A DNA stretch of 64,000 nt from a virus. Location: positions 62,001-126,000 of the IMG/VR virus record IMGVR_UViG_3300031951_000015, one strand, 5' to 3'. The position numbers were made by a program, and so were the translations under genes. This document shows positions 39,744 to 48,574 of the stretch, one piece after another. The stretch's first letter is position 1; each line of letters begins with the position of its first letter. Below the pieces are notes generated by a model, which saw only the letters and a program-made list of their open reading frames with translations, was not told where the DNA came from and did no database searches.

Positions 39744-40557
39744 TATACTTTTGCAGATCCGTCCCGTAAAGAGACTCATATAAAGTTTGACCAGCAGGTA
39801 ACAATTCTACACCATTTGAAGGAATAGATCCAGGAGATCTTGGAACTAATCTTGGTTTTGGATCTCTTTGTGGTTGTTGTGGAGGTTGCCCGACTTCGTT
39901 ATTATTATCAATATTCTCAAAAATATCTTTACTATAAGATTTACCAACTACATAACGCTCAATTTTAAATGTTGCTTGCATAGACATCACGTTTGATTGT
40001 GAGTATGAAACTGGAATTGATGCAATATTATAAGGATACAAACCGATAAAAGTATATTCCAATTCTCTCTTATAATCACGATCAAATTTAATAATACGAG
40101 TGCGATTTGATTTGTAATATTCCGGATACTGCATTCTAGTAAAATATCCTTGATCAACATTATTATTGATTGGATTTAATTGACTATCAATTGGATTAGT
40201 AGATCCACTTGCGATGAATTCCATCCAATGTTCAAGAAACTTCAAGGTTTTATAATTTTTATCGACATAAAATTCTAGACTAATATCTTGATAGACTCTA
40301 CGATGAGCAAAATTTTCTGTGATTCCAATATAGTTTCCAGAAACTTCTGCTACTGAAAGTTGTGTTGTTGGAAGAGCAGCATTATTACATAAAAGTCCAA
40401 CATCTTCTGCAATGAATCGACGATCAATTCCTTTTCTACTTAGATAAGATAATAATTGTGGAGGAAGACCACCAAACTTTACTTCATAATGAGAAGTTTG
40501 AGCAAGGTTAGTGAATAATGGTTTTATATCCGATATTCTACGGGGTCTAACTGCCAC
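39739..40557 (-). CDS. Tail-tube-fold protein, gp54-like
   Basis: A 272-aa protein resembling the T4 gp19/gp54/gp48 tube fold: YEVKFGGLPPQL at the N-terminus, AALPTTQLSVAEVSGNYIGI, then YQDISLEFYVDKNY...FLEHWMEFI. T4 gp54 initiates tube polymerisation on the baseplate. GTG start with AAGG 8 nt upstream. It is divergent to gp4. Confidence 0.65.
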   Translation of the reverse strand: MAVRPRRISDIKPLFTNLAQTSHYEVKFGGLPPQLLSYLSRKGIDRRFIAEDVGLLCNNAALPTTQLSVAEVSGNYIGITENFAHRRVYQDISLEFYVDKNYKTLKFLEHWMEFIASGSTNPIDSQLNPINNNVDQGYFTRMQYPEYYKSNRTRIIKFDRDYKRELEYTFIGLYPYNIASIPVSYSQSNVMSMQATFKIERYVVGKSYSKDIFENIDNNNEVGQPPQQPQRDPKPRLVPRSPGSIPSNGVELLPAGQTLYESLYGTDLQKYR

Positions 40558-40558
40558 T

Positions 40559-40597
40559 CTAAATACCTTATATGAGTCTTATAGTATAAGTATTTAG
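40559..40597. promoter_or_regulatory. Symmetric divergent late promoter between gp54-like gene and gp4
   Basis: An imperfect palindrome: CTAAATAC(C)TTATA on the left and TATAAGTATTTAG on the right, so each strand reads CTAAATAC about 33-39 bp before its gene. The two 5' leaders would overlap and be complementary. Confidence 0.55.
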
Positions 40598-41035
40598 ATG
40601 TCATACAAAGGAAAATATAAACCATCATTTCCAGATAAGTATCGTGGAGATGTTACAAATATCATATATCGTTCTTTATGGGAAAGAAAATTTTGCACTT
40701 ATTGCGATCTAAATGAAAATATAATTGAATGGCAATCTGAAGAAAAAGCGATTCCCTACCGTTCTCCAGTGGACGGGAAGATACATCGTTACTTTCCAGA
40801 TTTTCTTATTAAAGTCAAAGAATCGAATGGGTCAATCAAAAAATATATGATTGAGATTAAACCATCAAAGCAAACGGTTCCTCCTATCAAACCTCAAAGA
40901 CAAACGAAGAGATATATCAGTGAGGTTTATGAGTATGCTAAAAATCAATCAAAGTGGGAAGCAGCAAAAGAATGGTGTGCTGATCGTGGATATGAGTTCA
41001 AAATCATCACAGAACACGAACTAGGTATCAAGTAA
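40598..41035 (+). CDS. gp4: Head completion protein gp4
   Basis: A 145-aa protein matching T4 gp4 along its length: MSYKGKYKPSFPDKYRGD, ITYRS-like IIYRSLWERKF, AIPYRSPVDGKIHRYFPDFLIK, IEIKPSKQTVPP. T4 gp4 (formerly gp50) closes the filled head before tail joining; the RYFPDF...IEIKP part is nuclease-like. It opens the rightward structural operon. Confidence 0.9.
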   Translation: MSYKGKYKPSFPDKYRGDVTNIIYRSLWERKFCTYCDLNENIIEWQSEEKAIPYRSPVDGKIHRYFPDFLIKVKESNGSIKKYMIEIKPSKQTVPPIKPQRQTKRYISEVYEYAKNQSKWEAAKEWCADRGYEFKIITEHELGIK

Positions 41036-41631
41036 TGGCACTCACAGGATACGAAAAACCATTAGATCAATATAACCAAAAAGAATTAGTAGAAATTGCT
41101 AAAGAATATAATCCTTATTATCAGACAGCAAGTGGAAAGGGAAAACTTGCAGGATATGAAAGATTAACTAAGCAACAACTGATTAATATTATTAAAGTTG
41201 ATATTGATTATATTGAAGCAAATCCAAAACTTCCTAGAAGAGTTAAAGGTCCCACTTATAGTAAAAGTAAATCAAAAAGTCTTACTGAGTTAAAAGAATC
41301 TTTATTAGGAGTAGAAACCCCCGATGAGCTCATGAATGAAATATTATCCAGACTTAGTGGAAGTGAAACACCTCTTCCACCTGCTCCTGGAAGATATTAT
41401 ACTTATGTTTATTATGCTAAAACTCCAAGAATTCTTTATGATCGATACCCATTAATTATTGTTGATAGTTTATTACCAAAAGGATTTAGAGGTTTTAATT
41501 TTCATCTTGGAAAATATAGACAATACAATACTCAAGATGGAGATCGATTAGTTAGCGGATTATATGAATTGAGCAGAGATGAATTTTCAATTTTACTAAG
41601 AATTCCCTACGGAAAAATAATTCAAAACTAA
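41035..41631 (+). CDS. Structural protein of head-tail region, possibly gp2-like
   Basis: A 198-aa protein. The N-terminal half carries a SAP-like helix pair (KELVEIAKEYN, KQQLINIIK). The C-terminal half has YYTYVYYAKTPRILYDRYPLIIV and GFRGFNFHLG, a pattern I associate with T4-type DNA end protector (gp2) proteins. T4 places gp2 beside gp4. TAATG overlap with gp4. The gp2 assignment is tentative. Confidence 0.6.
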   Translation: MALTGYEKPLDQYNQKELVEIAKEYNPYYQTASGKGKLAGYERLTKQQLINIIKVDIDYIEANPKLPRRVKGPTYSKSKSKSLTELKESLLGVETPDELMNEILSRLSGSETPLPPAPGRYYTYVYYAKTPRILYDRYPLIIVDSLLPKGFRGFNFHLGKYRQYNTQDGDRLVSGLYELSRDEFSILLRIPYGKIIQN

Positions 41632-41632
41632 C

Positions 41633-41640
41633 AATAAATA
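41633..41640 (+). promoter_or_regulatory. Late-type promoter for gp48
   Basis: AATAAATA on the plus strand, 14 bp before the gp48 ATG. Confidence 0.45.
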
Positions 41641-41654
41641 GTTAGAAAAAATAA

Positions 41655-42548
41655 ATGGCAGATTACTTCCGATATCCGATTAAAAATATTGGAAATCAAG
41701 ACGACTATTTTAAGATTCAGGTGATTGAATATAAAGCACCTGGTCTTAATTTAACGGGTGGTTTTGCATTAAGAACAACAGAAGAAGCATTAAATCAATC
41801 TGGAAATATCAAAAATTCTCTGGCAACAATTATACTTCCAATGCCAGCAAATATTCAAGACAATAATGCTGCAGATTGGACATCTGGAACTATGAATCCA
41901 GTTCAAGCAACTCTTGCTGCAGGTGGAAATAGTGCTATATTAAGTTCCAATCTTGTAGGATCGGTTGGGGAATCAATTACAAAAGCATTTGGAAATATTA
42001 CTGAAGCCATAAAATCTGGAGAAGGTCAAAAAGCAACTGCAGCAGGTGCAGCAGGTGCAGCAATGGCGGCAGCATTAGGTCAAGGAGATATTAATTCAAT
42101 TATTTCCAGAGCAACTGGACAAATTTTTAATCAAAACGTTGAACTACTATTTAATGGTGTAACTCTTCGCCCAGCATATCAATTTTCTTTTGATATGGTC
42201 CCAAGATCTCAAAAAGAGTCTGAAATGATTAAAAATATTATTAGAATATTCAAAAAGAATATGACTCCTCGAAAAGGGACACCAGACCAAAATGGTGGTG
42301 GTTTATTTGTTAAAGCACCAAATGTATTTAAGTTAGAATATATGAGTGGTGGAAAGCAGCATCCATTCTTACATCGTTTTAAACCATGTGCTTTAACACA
42401 AATAAGTATTAATTATAATGGTTCTTCACAATATGCAACATATGCTGATGCAACTCCTGTTCATATGCAAATGACGTTACAATTCCAAGAACTGTCTCCA
42501 ATTTACAATGAAGATTACAAAGAAACCGATATTGGAGTTGGTTACTAA
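41655..42548 (+). CDS. gp48: Baseplate tail tube cap gp48
   Basis: A 297-aa protein (MADYFRYPIKNIGNQDDYFKI...). A signature VIEYKAPG lies near the N-terminus, followed by an Ala/Gly-rich insert (about 125-150) and a tube-fold C-terminus with LRPAYQFSFDMVPRSQKE. Matches the cyanomyovirus gp48 style. One-base overlap with gp53. Confidence 0.75.
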   Translation: MADYFRYPIKNIGNQDDYFKIQVIEYKAPGLNLTGGFALRTTEEALNQSGNIKNSLATIILPMPANIQDNNAADWTSGTMNPVQATLAAGGNSAILSSNLVGSVGESITKAFGNITEAIKSGEGQKATAAGAAGAAMAAALGQGDINSIISRATGQIFNQNVELLFNGVTLRPAYQFSFDMVPRSQKESEMIKNIIRIFKKNMTPRKGTPDQNGGGLFVKAPNVFKLEYMSGGKQHPFLHRFKPCALTQISINYNGSSQYATYADATPVHMQMTLQFQELSPIYNEDYKETDIGVGY

Positions 42549-43198
42549 TGTCTTATTTTAGAACACTACCAAACTTAGAATATCAATCATTCTTATCAGA
42601 TAAGACTTCTGTTGATGAGTATTTAACTGTAAAAAACTTATTCCGTAGAGTCAAACTTCGTGATGACTTACAAAATGTTTTTACAGTTTTTGACAAATAT
42701 CAAATCATTGATGGTGCTCGACCAGATACTATTGCGGAAGAACTTTATGGTAGTTCGCAATATGATTGGGTTATTTTAATTACTGCAGGAATTACTAGAG
42801 TTAGAGATCAATGGCCGCTGTCTGATGCACAAGTTTATGATTATGCAGAGTCAATTTATGGTGCAGATTTAAATTCAATTCATCATTATGAAACAACGGA
42901 AGTCAAAGATTCTGAAGATCGTTTAATTCTTCCAGCAGGTAAAGTTGTTGATGTTGACTTTACAATTCCAAAACCAGGAGATCCAACTGCATCTTTAAAT
43001 CCAGTTGTTGGTATTTCAAACTATGAGTATGAAGTTCTAAAAAACAATGACAAAAGAACCATTTATGTTCTCAAACCAGTTTATTTGCAACAAGTTTTAA
43101 ATGATGTAAGAAAGGAGATGACTTATGATCAATCATCTCAGTATGTTAATGATAAAGTAATTAGAACTGAGAACACAAGAGCGTCAAGTCCACAATAA
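42548..43198 (+). CDS. gp53: Baseplate wedge subunit gp53
   Basis: A 216-aa protein with the gp53 pattern: VKNLFRRVKLRDDLQNVFTVFDKYQIIDGARPDTIAEELYGSSQYDWVIL near residues 28-78, typical of the wedge protein whose LysM-like part bridges to the hub. Last gene of the rightward operon; its 3' end overlaps the Mom-like gene tail-to-tail by 15 bp. Confidence 0.85.
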   Translation: MSYFRTLPNLEYQSFLSDKTSVDEYLTVKNLFRRVKLRDDLQNVFTVFDKYQIIDGARPDTIAEELYGSSQYDWVILITAGITRVRDQWPLSDAQVYDYAESIYGADLNSIHHYETTEVKDSEDRLILPAGKVVDVDFTIPKPGDPTASLNPVVGISNYEYEVLKNNDKRTIYVLKPVYLQQVLNDVRKEMTYDQSSQYVNDKVIRTENTRASSPQ

Positions 43199-43774
43199 TT
43201 TTAATTTCTTATCAAAAACCATCACATATCGGTGTTTGCGGGAGCGTTCTTTCCATTCTCCTGCAGCACCTTTAACTTTGCCTCTAGAGTGTTTAGTTCC
43301 GTCTGCATAATAGAAATCTTTCTTTGGATCTGAAAGTCCGCAATATTTAAAATTACAAGCGCGATAGATTGTACCATTGTGGAAATCACTATCAGCGTAA
43401 GAGATGATTGCTTTAACTTCAGTATCCTTCCGTAACTGTCTAATCGATCTTGAAACAAACCAAGAAGTGATATTATGCTCGGTTCCTTGTGTTTCGGGGT
43501 GTATGCAAAGACGGGAAAGTTCAAAGAGTCCTTCTTGTTCATTCCGTTCTAATCCAAATGCTCCTTTTGCAATTTCAGGTACAGGAAGTCCAGTAAAGAT
43601 ACAGACTCCCTGAATACCACCAATATTCAACGGGCAAAAGTCATTGCCCTTATAAAGACCGTAGTTGTAACCTGACTTAAAGGATTTGGAAAAGTCCTTA
43701 AGATAATGAAACCGCAGAAGTAACTCTGCGGCTTCGGATTTACTTACACGGTCAATGTAGTAATCTGTTTTCAA
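43184..43774 (-). CDS. Mom-like DNA modification protein (GNAT fold)
   Basis: A 196-aa protein with the Mom-family layout: FxLERNEQEGLFELSRLCIHPE, NITSWFVSRSIRQLRK, IISYADSDFHNGTIYRACNFKYCG. In phage Mu, Mom converts adenine to N6-methylcarbamoyl adenine and so protects DNA from restriction. It overlaps the gp32 gene by ATGA and is convergent to gp53. A plain GNAT acetyltransferase is the alternative. Confidence 0.7.
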   Translation of the reverse strand: MKTDYYIDRVSKSEAAELLLRFHYLKDFSKSFKSGYNYGLYKGNDFCPLNIGGIQGVCIFTGLPVPEIAKGAFGLERNEQEGLFELSRLCIHPETQGTEHNITSWFVSRSIRQLRKDTEVKAIISYADSDFHNGTIYRACNFKYCGLSDPKKDFYYADGTKHSRGKVKGAAGEWKERSRKHRYVMVFDKKLKLLWT

Positions 43775-44694
43775 TCTTCGGCAAGACGGGCGAAATACGA
43801 CAACGCATCATCATCGTCATCCTCCACAGGTGCCGCAGCACGGCGAGTAGGTTGAAGATTGTTGAGTTCACTGCGAAGATCTTCATCAAGGTCTTTCACA
43901 GGACCACGAGTATTATCCTCATCAAACTCTTCAGGGTCCTGATAGCGAGGAGTGCCTTTGGTGCCAAGCACATAGTCCAGACGCTTCTTCAAATCATCAT
44001 AAGACTTGAACTGATCGGCAGCAACGAGTTCAGCAAGCGAATACTGCTTTTTCCAGATTGCTTCCATTGCGTCATCGTCGTCCAGAAGAGGGGCAGATGC
44101 AGCAAACTCAGAGGAGTCATAGTTACGATAACCAGCAACGTTCTTTGCCTTCAGTTTGAAGTTGGCACCTTGCCAGAAGTCAAATGGATCAATTGCTTCC
44201 TCATCTTCAAACTCAGGTTGCATTGCAGCGGTAAGTTTATCAAAGATCTTCTTACCATACTTGAACAGGAAGACCTTACCTTCGTTGGCGGGGTTCGCAG
44301 GGTCCTTCACCACGTAGATGTTGGAGATATAAGTCAGTTTACGCTTTTGCTTACGTGCCAGTTCTTTACCAGCATCAGTGCCGTTGTTCCACAGTTCGGA
44401 GTTCAGTTCGGACACAGGATCCTTCTGATTCAAAGTGGTGAGACTGTTTTCAATATACCAACCACCAGAACCCTGAAATGCGTGACTGTAGAGTTTCACG
44501 AACGGCAGGTCTTCACCGTTAGGAGCAGGGAGGAAACGGATCACGGCATAACCATTATTTGCTTTGTCGCATTCTAATTTCCAGAAGCGTTCATCACTAG
44601 AACCGCTACTAGTATTCATTTTTTCTACTTCTTTGACCAATTTGGCAGTAAGATTGCCCAGCTTGGACTGTTTTTTAAGGTCGGAAAACGACAT
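43771..44694 (-). CDS. gp32: Single-stranded DNA-binding protein gp32
   Basis: A 307-aa protein with the T4 gp32 plan: basic N-terminus for cooperativity (SFSDLKKQSKLGNLTAKLVKE), core with KLECDKANNGYAVIRFLP and a Ser/Asp-rich linker, and an acidic tail (EDDDDDALSYFARLAED) for protein partners. The zinc-type residues of T4 gp32 are not obvious. The start at MSFSDLKK follows a GAGGTAA ribosome-binding site; the longer frame lacks one. Confidence 0.9.
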   Translation of the reverse strand: MSFSDLKKQSKLGNLTAKLVKEVEKMNTSSGSSDERFWKLECDKANNGYAVIRFLPAPNGEDLPFVKLYSHAFQGSGGWYIENSLTTLNQKDPVSELNSELWNNGTDAGKELARKQKRKLTYISNIYVVKDPANPANEGKVFLFKYGKKIFDKLTAAMQPEFEDEEAIDPFDFWQGANFKLKAKNVAGYRNYDSSEFAASAPLLDDDDAMEAIWKKQYSLAELVAADQFKSYDDLKKRLDYVLGTKGTPRYQDPEEFDEDNTRGPVKDLDEDLRSELNNLQPTRRAAAPVEDDDDDALSYFARLAED

Positions 44695-44738
44695 TTGGAT
44701 TACCTCGGATAGTTTGGATTCGGGGGATTTACTTAGAT

Positions 44739-44767
44739 AGTATAGCGAAGATTGAATCACCTGTCAA
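44739..44767 (-). promoter_or_regulatory. Sigma-70-like promoter of gp32
   Basis: TTGACA (44762-44767), 17-nt spacer, TATACT (44739-44744) on the minus strand, lying in the end of the upstream gene and the gap before gp32. Confidence 0.75.
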
Positions 44768-45089
44768 TATATTGCTTGAGTGATTCAATGGTCTTGTTCA
44801 TACTACTGAATAAAACTTGCATATCAGTCTCTGGTGGGAAACCCATCAAGGCAACTGACTTGCGTAGGTTCTCTTTCATTTCAACCGCTTGAGGGTCGTC
44901 TGAAAGGGACAACCTAGTATACATCACTCTCTGCTTTTCTAGCAAGAGCTCAAGTTTCTCAATGTGCTCCAATTTGGTCTCACGGGACATTCCACCGAAA
45001 GTTAAAATACTTCCGTAGATTTCTTCTTGTAACTTGTTAATTTCTTTCAGTTCTTCCTGAATAATATCAGAATCGAAAAAGCTACTCAT
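44757..45089 (-). CDS. DUF1825-like protein
   Basis: A 110-aa helical protein (FFDSDIIQEELKEINKLQEEIY, then LEHIEKLELLLEKQ and RLSLSDDPQA). These landmarks fit DUF1825, a family of small proteins otherwise typical of cyanobacteria, suggesting host ancestry. It overlaps gp59 by 8 bp. Function unknown. Confidence 0.65.
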   Translation of the reverse strand: MSSFFDSDIIQEELKEINKLQEEIYGSILTFGGMSRETKLEHIEKLELLLEKQRVMYTRLSLSDDPQAVEMKENLRKSVALMGFPPETDMQVLFSSMNKTIESLKQYIDR

Positions 45090-45678
45090 CTATAATGTCC
45101 CTTAAAATTTTCTTGTAATTGAACACGTCAATATTTAGAAATGGTTTATACTTTGAAATTTTCAAACTGACGGTTTCCCACACTGGGTCCAGGAGTTGCT
45201 TATCAAAGGTCTTCCCGAACAGGAATATTCTATCCCATATAGTAAAGGTTTCTATACTAATCTTCCCGCTCAGGAACTTTTTTAGAATGACTGGATGTTG
45301 CTTTGAAGCATCAAGAACCTGCTTTAAGTTGCTTTCAGACAACATATCTTCCGATTCTTGCTTGAAGATATAAGACAAACTTTGCTGGCGTCTCATCCAG
45401 TCAGCATAAGTTCTCTCACCCGAATTGATGATCTCACCGATCCAGAGATTACCAGGCGTGTCTGATGCTACAAAGTTTGATACTAGAAAATCTACAATTT
45501 CCTTGTCCGAAAATTTGCGACTCGTGCGTTCGAAGAAATACTTATCTTTGCGTCGATTAAAGGACGTTATACTCGCACGAGTCTTCGCACCGTACTTAAA
45601 GAAGTCGTATTTTGGATTTGTAAAATGATTTTTGAGTGACAGATAATGTTGATAAGTTTCAAAGGGTGTCACGGTCAT
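45082..45678 (-). CDS. gp59: Helicase loader gp59
   Basis: A 198-aa protein starting MTVTPFETYQHYLSLKNHF; TYADWMRRQQSLSYIF and the helical two-domain pattern match T4 gp59, which loads the gp41 helicase onto gp32-coated DNA. The start is set by an ATGA overlap with gp33; a 19-codon extension would overlap gp33 needlessly. Confidence 0.85.
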   Translation of the reverse strand: MTVTPFETYQHYLSLKNHFTNPKYDFFKYGAKTRASITSFNRRKDKYFFERTSRKFSDKEIVDFLVSNFVASDTPGNLWIGEIINSGERTYADWMRRQQSLSYIFKQESEDMLSESNLKQVLDASKQHPVILKKFLSGKISIETFTIWDRIFLFGKTFDKQLLDPVWETVSLKISKYKPFLNIDVFNYKKILRDIIDE

Positions 45679-45935
45679 AGAGGCAGTTTTGCTTTCGAAG
45701 TTCGCTTCATAAAGTTCAAACGGGTTGCATCCCATTTGAGTCGCTCTTTCAGAGGTTTTGAAATGAGTTTTGTTACTGATTCTACTTCAAGACTATTGAT
45801 TTCACAATAGTGAACGATTGCGTCAATATAGTTGAAGTTTTCTTCTGCAACAATCTTTTCAATCTCAAGAGCAAACTTAGAAGGAGTTAAAAACTTATTT
45901 TCGATTGCCTGTTCCAGTTCTTTATTTGGTTCCAT
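45675..45935 (-). CDS. gp33: Late transcription coactivator gp33
   Basis: An 86-aa protein starting MEPNKELEQAIENKFLTPSKFA, with NYIDAIVHYCEINSLEVESV, as in T4-type gp33, which bridges RNA polymerase and the sliding clamp at late promoters. The start 35 codons inside the longest frame is chosen for a 14-bp overlap with the nuclease gene. Its presence fits the many late boxes in the window. Confidence 0.8.
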   Translation of the reverse strand: MEPNKELEQAIENKFLTPSKFALEIEKIVAEENFNYIDAIVHYCEINSLEVESVTKLISKPLKERLKWDATRLNFMKRTSKAKLPL

Positions 45936-46602
45936 AGAGTTCCAGTTTATCTCTAACAAACTTTCTAATGTATTCTGTGAGAAGTTTGATGTACTTTGAT
46001 TTGTTTCTTTCTTCATAAACGACGCATTCTCCATTTTCACAAGCCATAATGATTACAAGTTTTTTGACTGAAATACCAGTCAGTTCGTATAGCATACATC
46101 CGTAAGCCATACATTGAACAAAGTAGTGTTCGATCCACTCTCGTGGTTTTGGTTTTTTAGAAGTTTTAAAGTCAATTATTGCTAACTCGCCGTCATATTC
46201 AGCGATACAATCAACTGTCCCAGCAATACCTAATTGCTTACTATATAGGGACCCTTCTAGGGCGTAAATATTATTTATGCGATTGAGTTCTGTTTTGGAG
46301 ATTTTAAAGAGAAAATCTGATAGAGGTTGAACTTTTGGTAGGGTTTCATTTTTGAGGTGATGCTCAACAAGCGTGTGCATATCAGTTCCACGACTTGTTG
46401 CCGCTTTTGTAATACGATCTGCTTCTTCGTTACCAACTTTCTTACGCCAGTTAACAAAGATCTCCTTATTAAAATGACTGGTCACCGAAGTAATGGAGAC
46501 CAGTCTTAGAAGTTCTTCTTCATCAGGTACAGAATAATAACGAACACCATCTATAGTTTCCCGTTCAAGTTTCGGGAGATTCAATTCAACGTGATCAAAC
46601 AT
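45922..46602 (-). CDS. RecB-like PD-(D/E)XK exonuclease
   Basis: A 226-aa nuclease with GTDMH (about residue 71), GTVDCIAEYDGELAIIDFKTSK (about 130-150) and QCMAYG (about 165), the pattern of RecB/Cas4-type PD-(D/E)XK nucleases. It lies among replication and repair genes. TAATG overlap with phoH. Confidence 0.8.
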   Translation of the reverse strand: MFDHVELNLPKLERETIDGVRYYSVPDEEELLRLVSITSVTSHFNKEIFVNWRKKVGNEEADRITKAATSRGTDMHTLVEHHLKNETLPKVQPLSDFLFKISKTELNRINNIYALEGSLYSKQLGIAGTVDCIAEYDGELAIIDFKTSKKPKPREWIEHYFVQCMAYGCMLYELTGISVKKLVIIMACENGECVVYEERNKSKYIKLLTEYIRKFVRDKLELYGTK

Positions 46603-47360
46603 TAAAAACCTGCTTCCATTTTTGCAAGAATGTATTCTTTGACAAGTCCAGAACGAACAATATCATCTACACCAAACTCAATTATATCAAAGGATGGCAT
46701 TTTACGCAACACGGTCATAAAGTCTACAATACCATTGCGCTCATTTGTTTTCTGCAAGTCGGATTGTGATGCATCACCACAGAAACAAATTTTAGTGTTT
46801 TCACCAACACGAGTGATGATCGAATCAAGTTCGTGGAAGTTTAGGTTTTGGAATTCATCTACAATGATAATAGAGTTATCAAGAGTCGTTCCACGAAGGA
46901 AAGAAGTGGACCAGAACTTAATAGTTTCTTGTGACTTCAAGTTACCATAAAGCATTTCAAAGTCTGCATCAGAAGGCATCTGGAACATATACTTCACCAT
47001 ATTCTTATAAGGAATCTGGTAAATATCTGCCTTATCTTCATGAGATCCAGGAAGAAAACCAATCTCTCTTGTTGCAACTAATGAACGGACAAGATAGATT
47101 CTTTCGTAAGGAGATTGCTCATCCAGAACGTCTTGGAGAGCATTATAGAGTGTAATAAAGGTTTTACCAGTACCAGCACAACCATAGGCAACAATGTGTT
47201 TGCCATTGACATATGAATCAAACAAACGTTTTTGATTGTCTGTAAGAGGTTCAATATCAATTAGATACTCAGAACTTAACGGTTTTCTGCGCTTCATTTG
47301 TTTCGCAGTCAGACCAACTCCAATAGGTTGGTCACTGTTGCCTCTTTTTCTTCTTGCCAT
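46602..47360 (-). CDS. phoH: PhoH-family ATPase
   Basis: A 252-aa protein with a Walker A GCAGTGKTF (about 59-67), a DEFQNLN Walker B and a CGDASQSDL sensor segment, typical of PhoH. PhoH is widespread in cyanophages. An RNA-related helicase/ATPase role is suggested from bacterial relatives. Confidence 0.9.
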   Translation of the reverse strand: MARRKRGNSDQPIGVGLTAKQMKRRKPLSSEYLIDIEPLTDNQKRLFDSYVNGKHIVAYGCAGTGKTFITLYNALQDVLDEQSPYERIYLVRSLVATREIGFLPGSHEDKADIYQIPYKNMVKYMFQMPSDADFEMLYGNLKSQETIKFWSTSFLRGTTLDNSIIIVDEFQNLNFHELDSIITRVGENTKICFCGDASQSDLQKTNERNGIVDFMTVLRKMPSFDIIEFGVDDIVRSGLVKEYILAKMEAGF

Positions 47361-47361
47361 A

Positions 47362-47610
47362 CTAGATTTTCTTTACTCGTGAACCAGGTGCTTTTGATGC
47401 TTTATGAAGAATGTCATTCCATCCAGGATTTTTTGCGACAAGTTTATCCTTCCACTCACCCACCTCACCAGGAGAAGGGCAAGTAGATGGATCAGACCAG
47501 TCACGAGTCCAGTCTGGATTATCATTCTTCCACTGATCCCAGTCGTGGACACTCATTTCCACTTCTTTCTGTTCACCAGTTTTTGTATTCACTACGGGGT
47601 ATGTGGCCAT
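47362..47610 (-). CDS. Conserved cyanophage-type hypothetical protein (82 aa)
   Basis: MATYPVVNTKTGEQKEVEMSVHDWDQWKNDNPDW... has an N-terminal beta hairpin and a HDWDQW helix similar in style to FmdB-type regulators but without Cys pairs. It is next to phoH. Unknown. Confidence 0.75.
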   Translation of the reverse strand: MATYPVVNTKTGEQKEVEMSVHDWDQWKNDNPDWTRDWSDPSTCPSPGEVGEWKDKLVAKNPGWNDILHKASKAPGSRVKKI

Positions 47611-47648
47611 TGTTATAAATTCAAGATAATTTATTTAGAGTCATTAAA

Positions 47649-48401
47649 TTAAGGACTCAAACGAGCACGGTGTAGTCTCTTTTCTTCATAATATTTCCAA
47701 ACATTAGGTGCCCATTTTTGAAGTTCCGGAACCATAGCATCACAAAGTGCTTGAATTTCAATCTGAGCATCAAGTTTAGAACGAAGATCCATAAAGTGAA
47801 GAACAGAACGCAGATTGAAAGAAACTACAAAGTTCTGACGAATTGCCTGAGGGAGATAATCACGAATATGCTCTTCACACATACCTTCCATATAATACTT
47901 GGCATACTCCCCACACTCACTCAGAATGCGCTCTAACTTGCGTCGACGATGCTCTTGGGTCCATTCATACTTTTTACCTTTACGGTTGGTATAGAACCCC
48001 TCAGGGCGCACATAAAAGACTTCTTCAACATCAAGTTCACGATTAGCAACTTTCACAACTCTTTTTCCAGTATATCGTTGAGATTGAACATCCCAAGAAG
48101 TTCCAATACGATGAGTTCTTGCCTGAACAATTACATTATGAACAAATCCAGAAACTGAAAAGGTAATACCAGGATGTTCAATTGGACCCCAATGACCTCG
48201 TTCATTTGCTAAAAGTTGTTCAACAATCCATTCACCACATTCTATCGGTGATGGAACTTTAACTTCATGAATAGGAATCTCCGAATAATCACCCTTTCCT
48301 GCTTGCCAAATAACTTGCTCTGGAATTGGATAGCATTGGAGTTTTACAACTTGAAGTCTCTTATCAAGTTCAAGAAGATCGTTTGCTTTAATAGGTTTCA
48401 T
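47649..48401 (-). CDS. thyX: Flavin-dependent thymidylate synthase ThyX
   Basis: A 250-aa protein with the ThyX signature as RTHRIGTSWDVQSQRY (about residues 90-106), HWGPIEH earlier and FVVSFNLRSVLHFMDLR near residue 190. ThyX makes dTMP from dUMP with FAD, NADPH and methylene-THF, feeding phage DNA synthesis. ATGA overlap with the upstream gene. Confidence 0.93.
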   Translation of the reverse strand: MKPIKANDLLELDKRLQVVKLQCYPIPEQVIWQAGKGDYSEIPIHEVKVPSPIECGEWIVEQLLANERGHWGPIEHPGITFSVSGFVHNVIVQARTHRIGTSWDVQSQRYTGKRVVKVANRELDVEEVFYVRPEGFYTNRKGKKYEWTQEHRRRKLERILSECGEYAKYYMEGMCEEHIRDYLPQAIRQNFVVSFNLRSVLHFMDLRSKLDAQIEIQALCDAMVPELQKWAPNVWKYYEEKRLHRARLSP

Positions 48402-48574
48402 TTCTTACCAAATCCTTTTGAAAGTTTTCCTTCTAATTGTGCGAGTTCTTTCTTCACATCTCGCAGTTGTCCTTTCATCTCTATAATTTTTTCAGCAGTA
48501 TAAAGATGCTCTTGTTTAACTAATCGTTCCAGAAGTTTAACAAGTTTTTTTGCCCTACTAATCGGGGTATCCAT
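48398..48574 (-). CDS. Coiled-coil hypothetical protein (58 aa)
   Basis: MDTPISRAKKLVKLLERLVKQ... then IIEMKGQLRDVKKELAQLEGKL, a coiled coil with basic ends. The start is placed at the last of several in-frame Met codons behind a GAGG. Unknown. Confidence 0.65.
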   Translation of the reverse strand: MDTPISRAKKLVKLLERLVKQEHLYTAEKIIEMKGQLRDVKKELAQLEGKLSKGFGKK

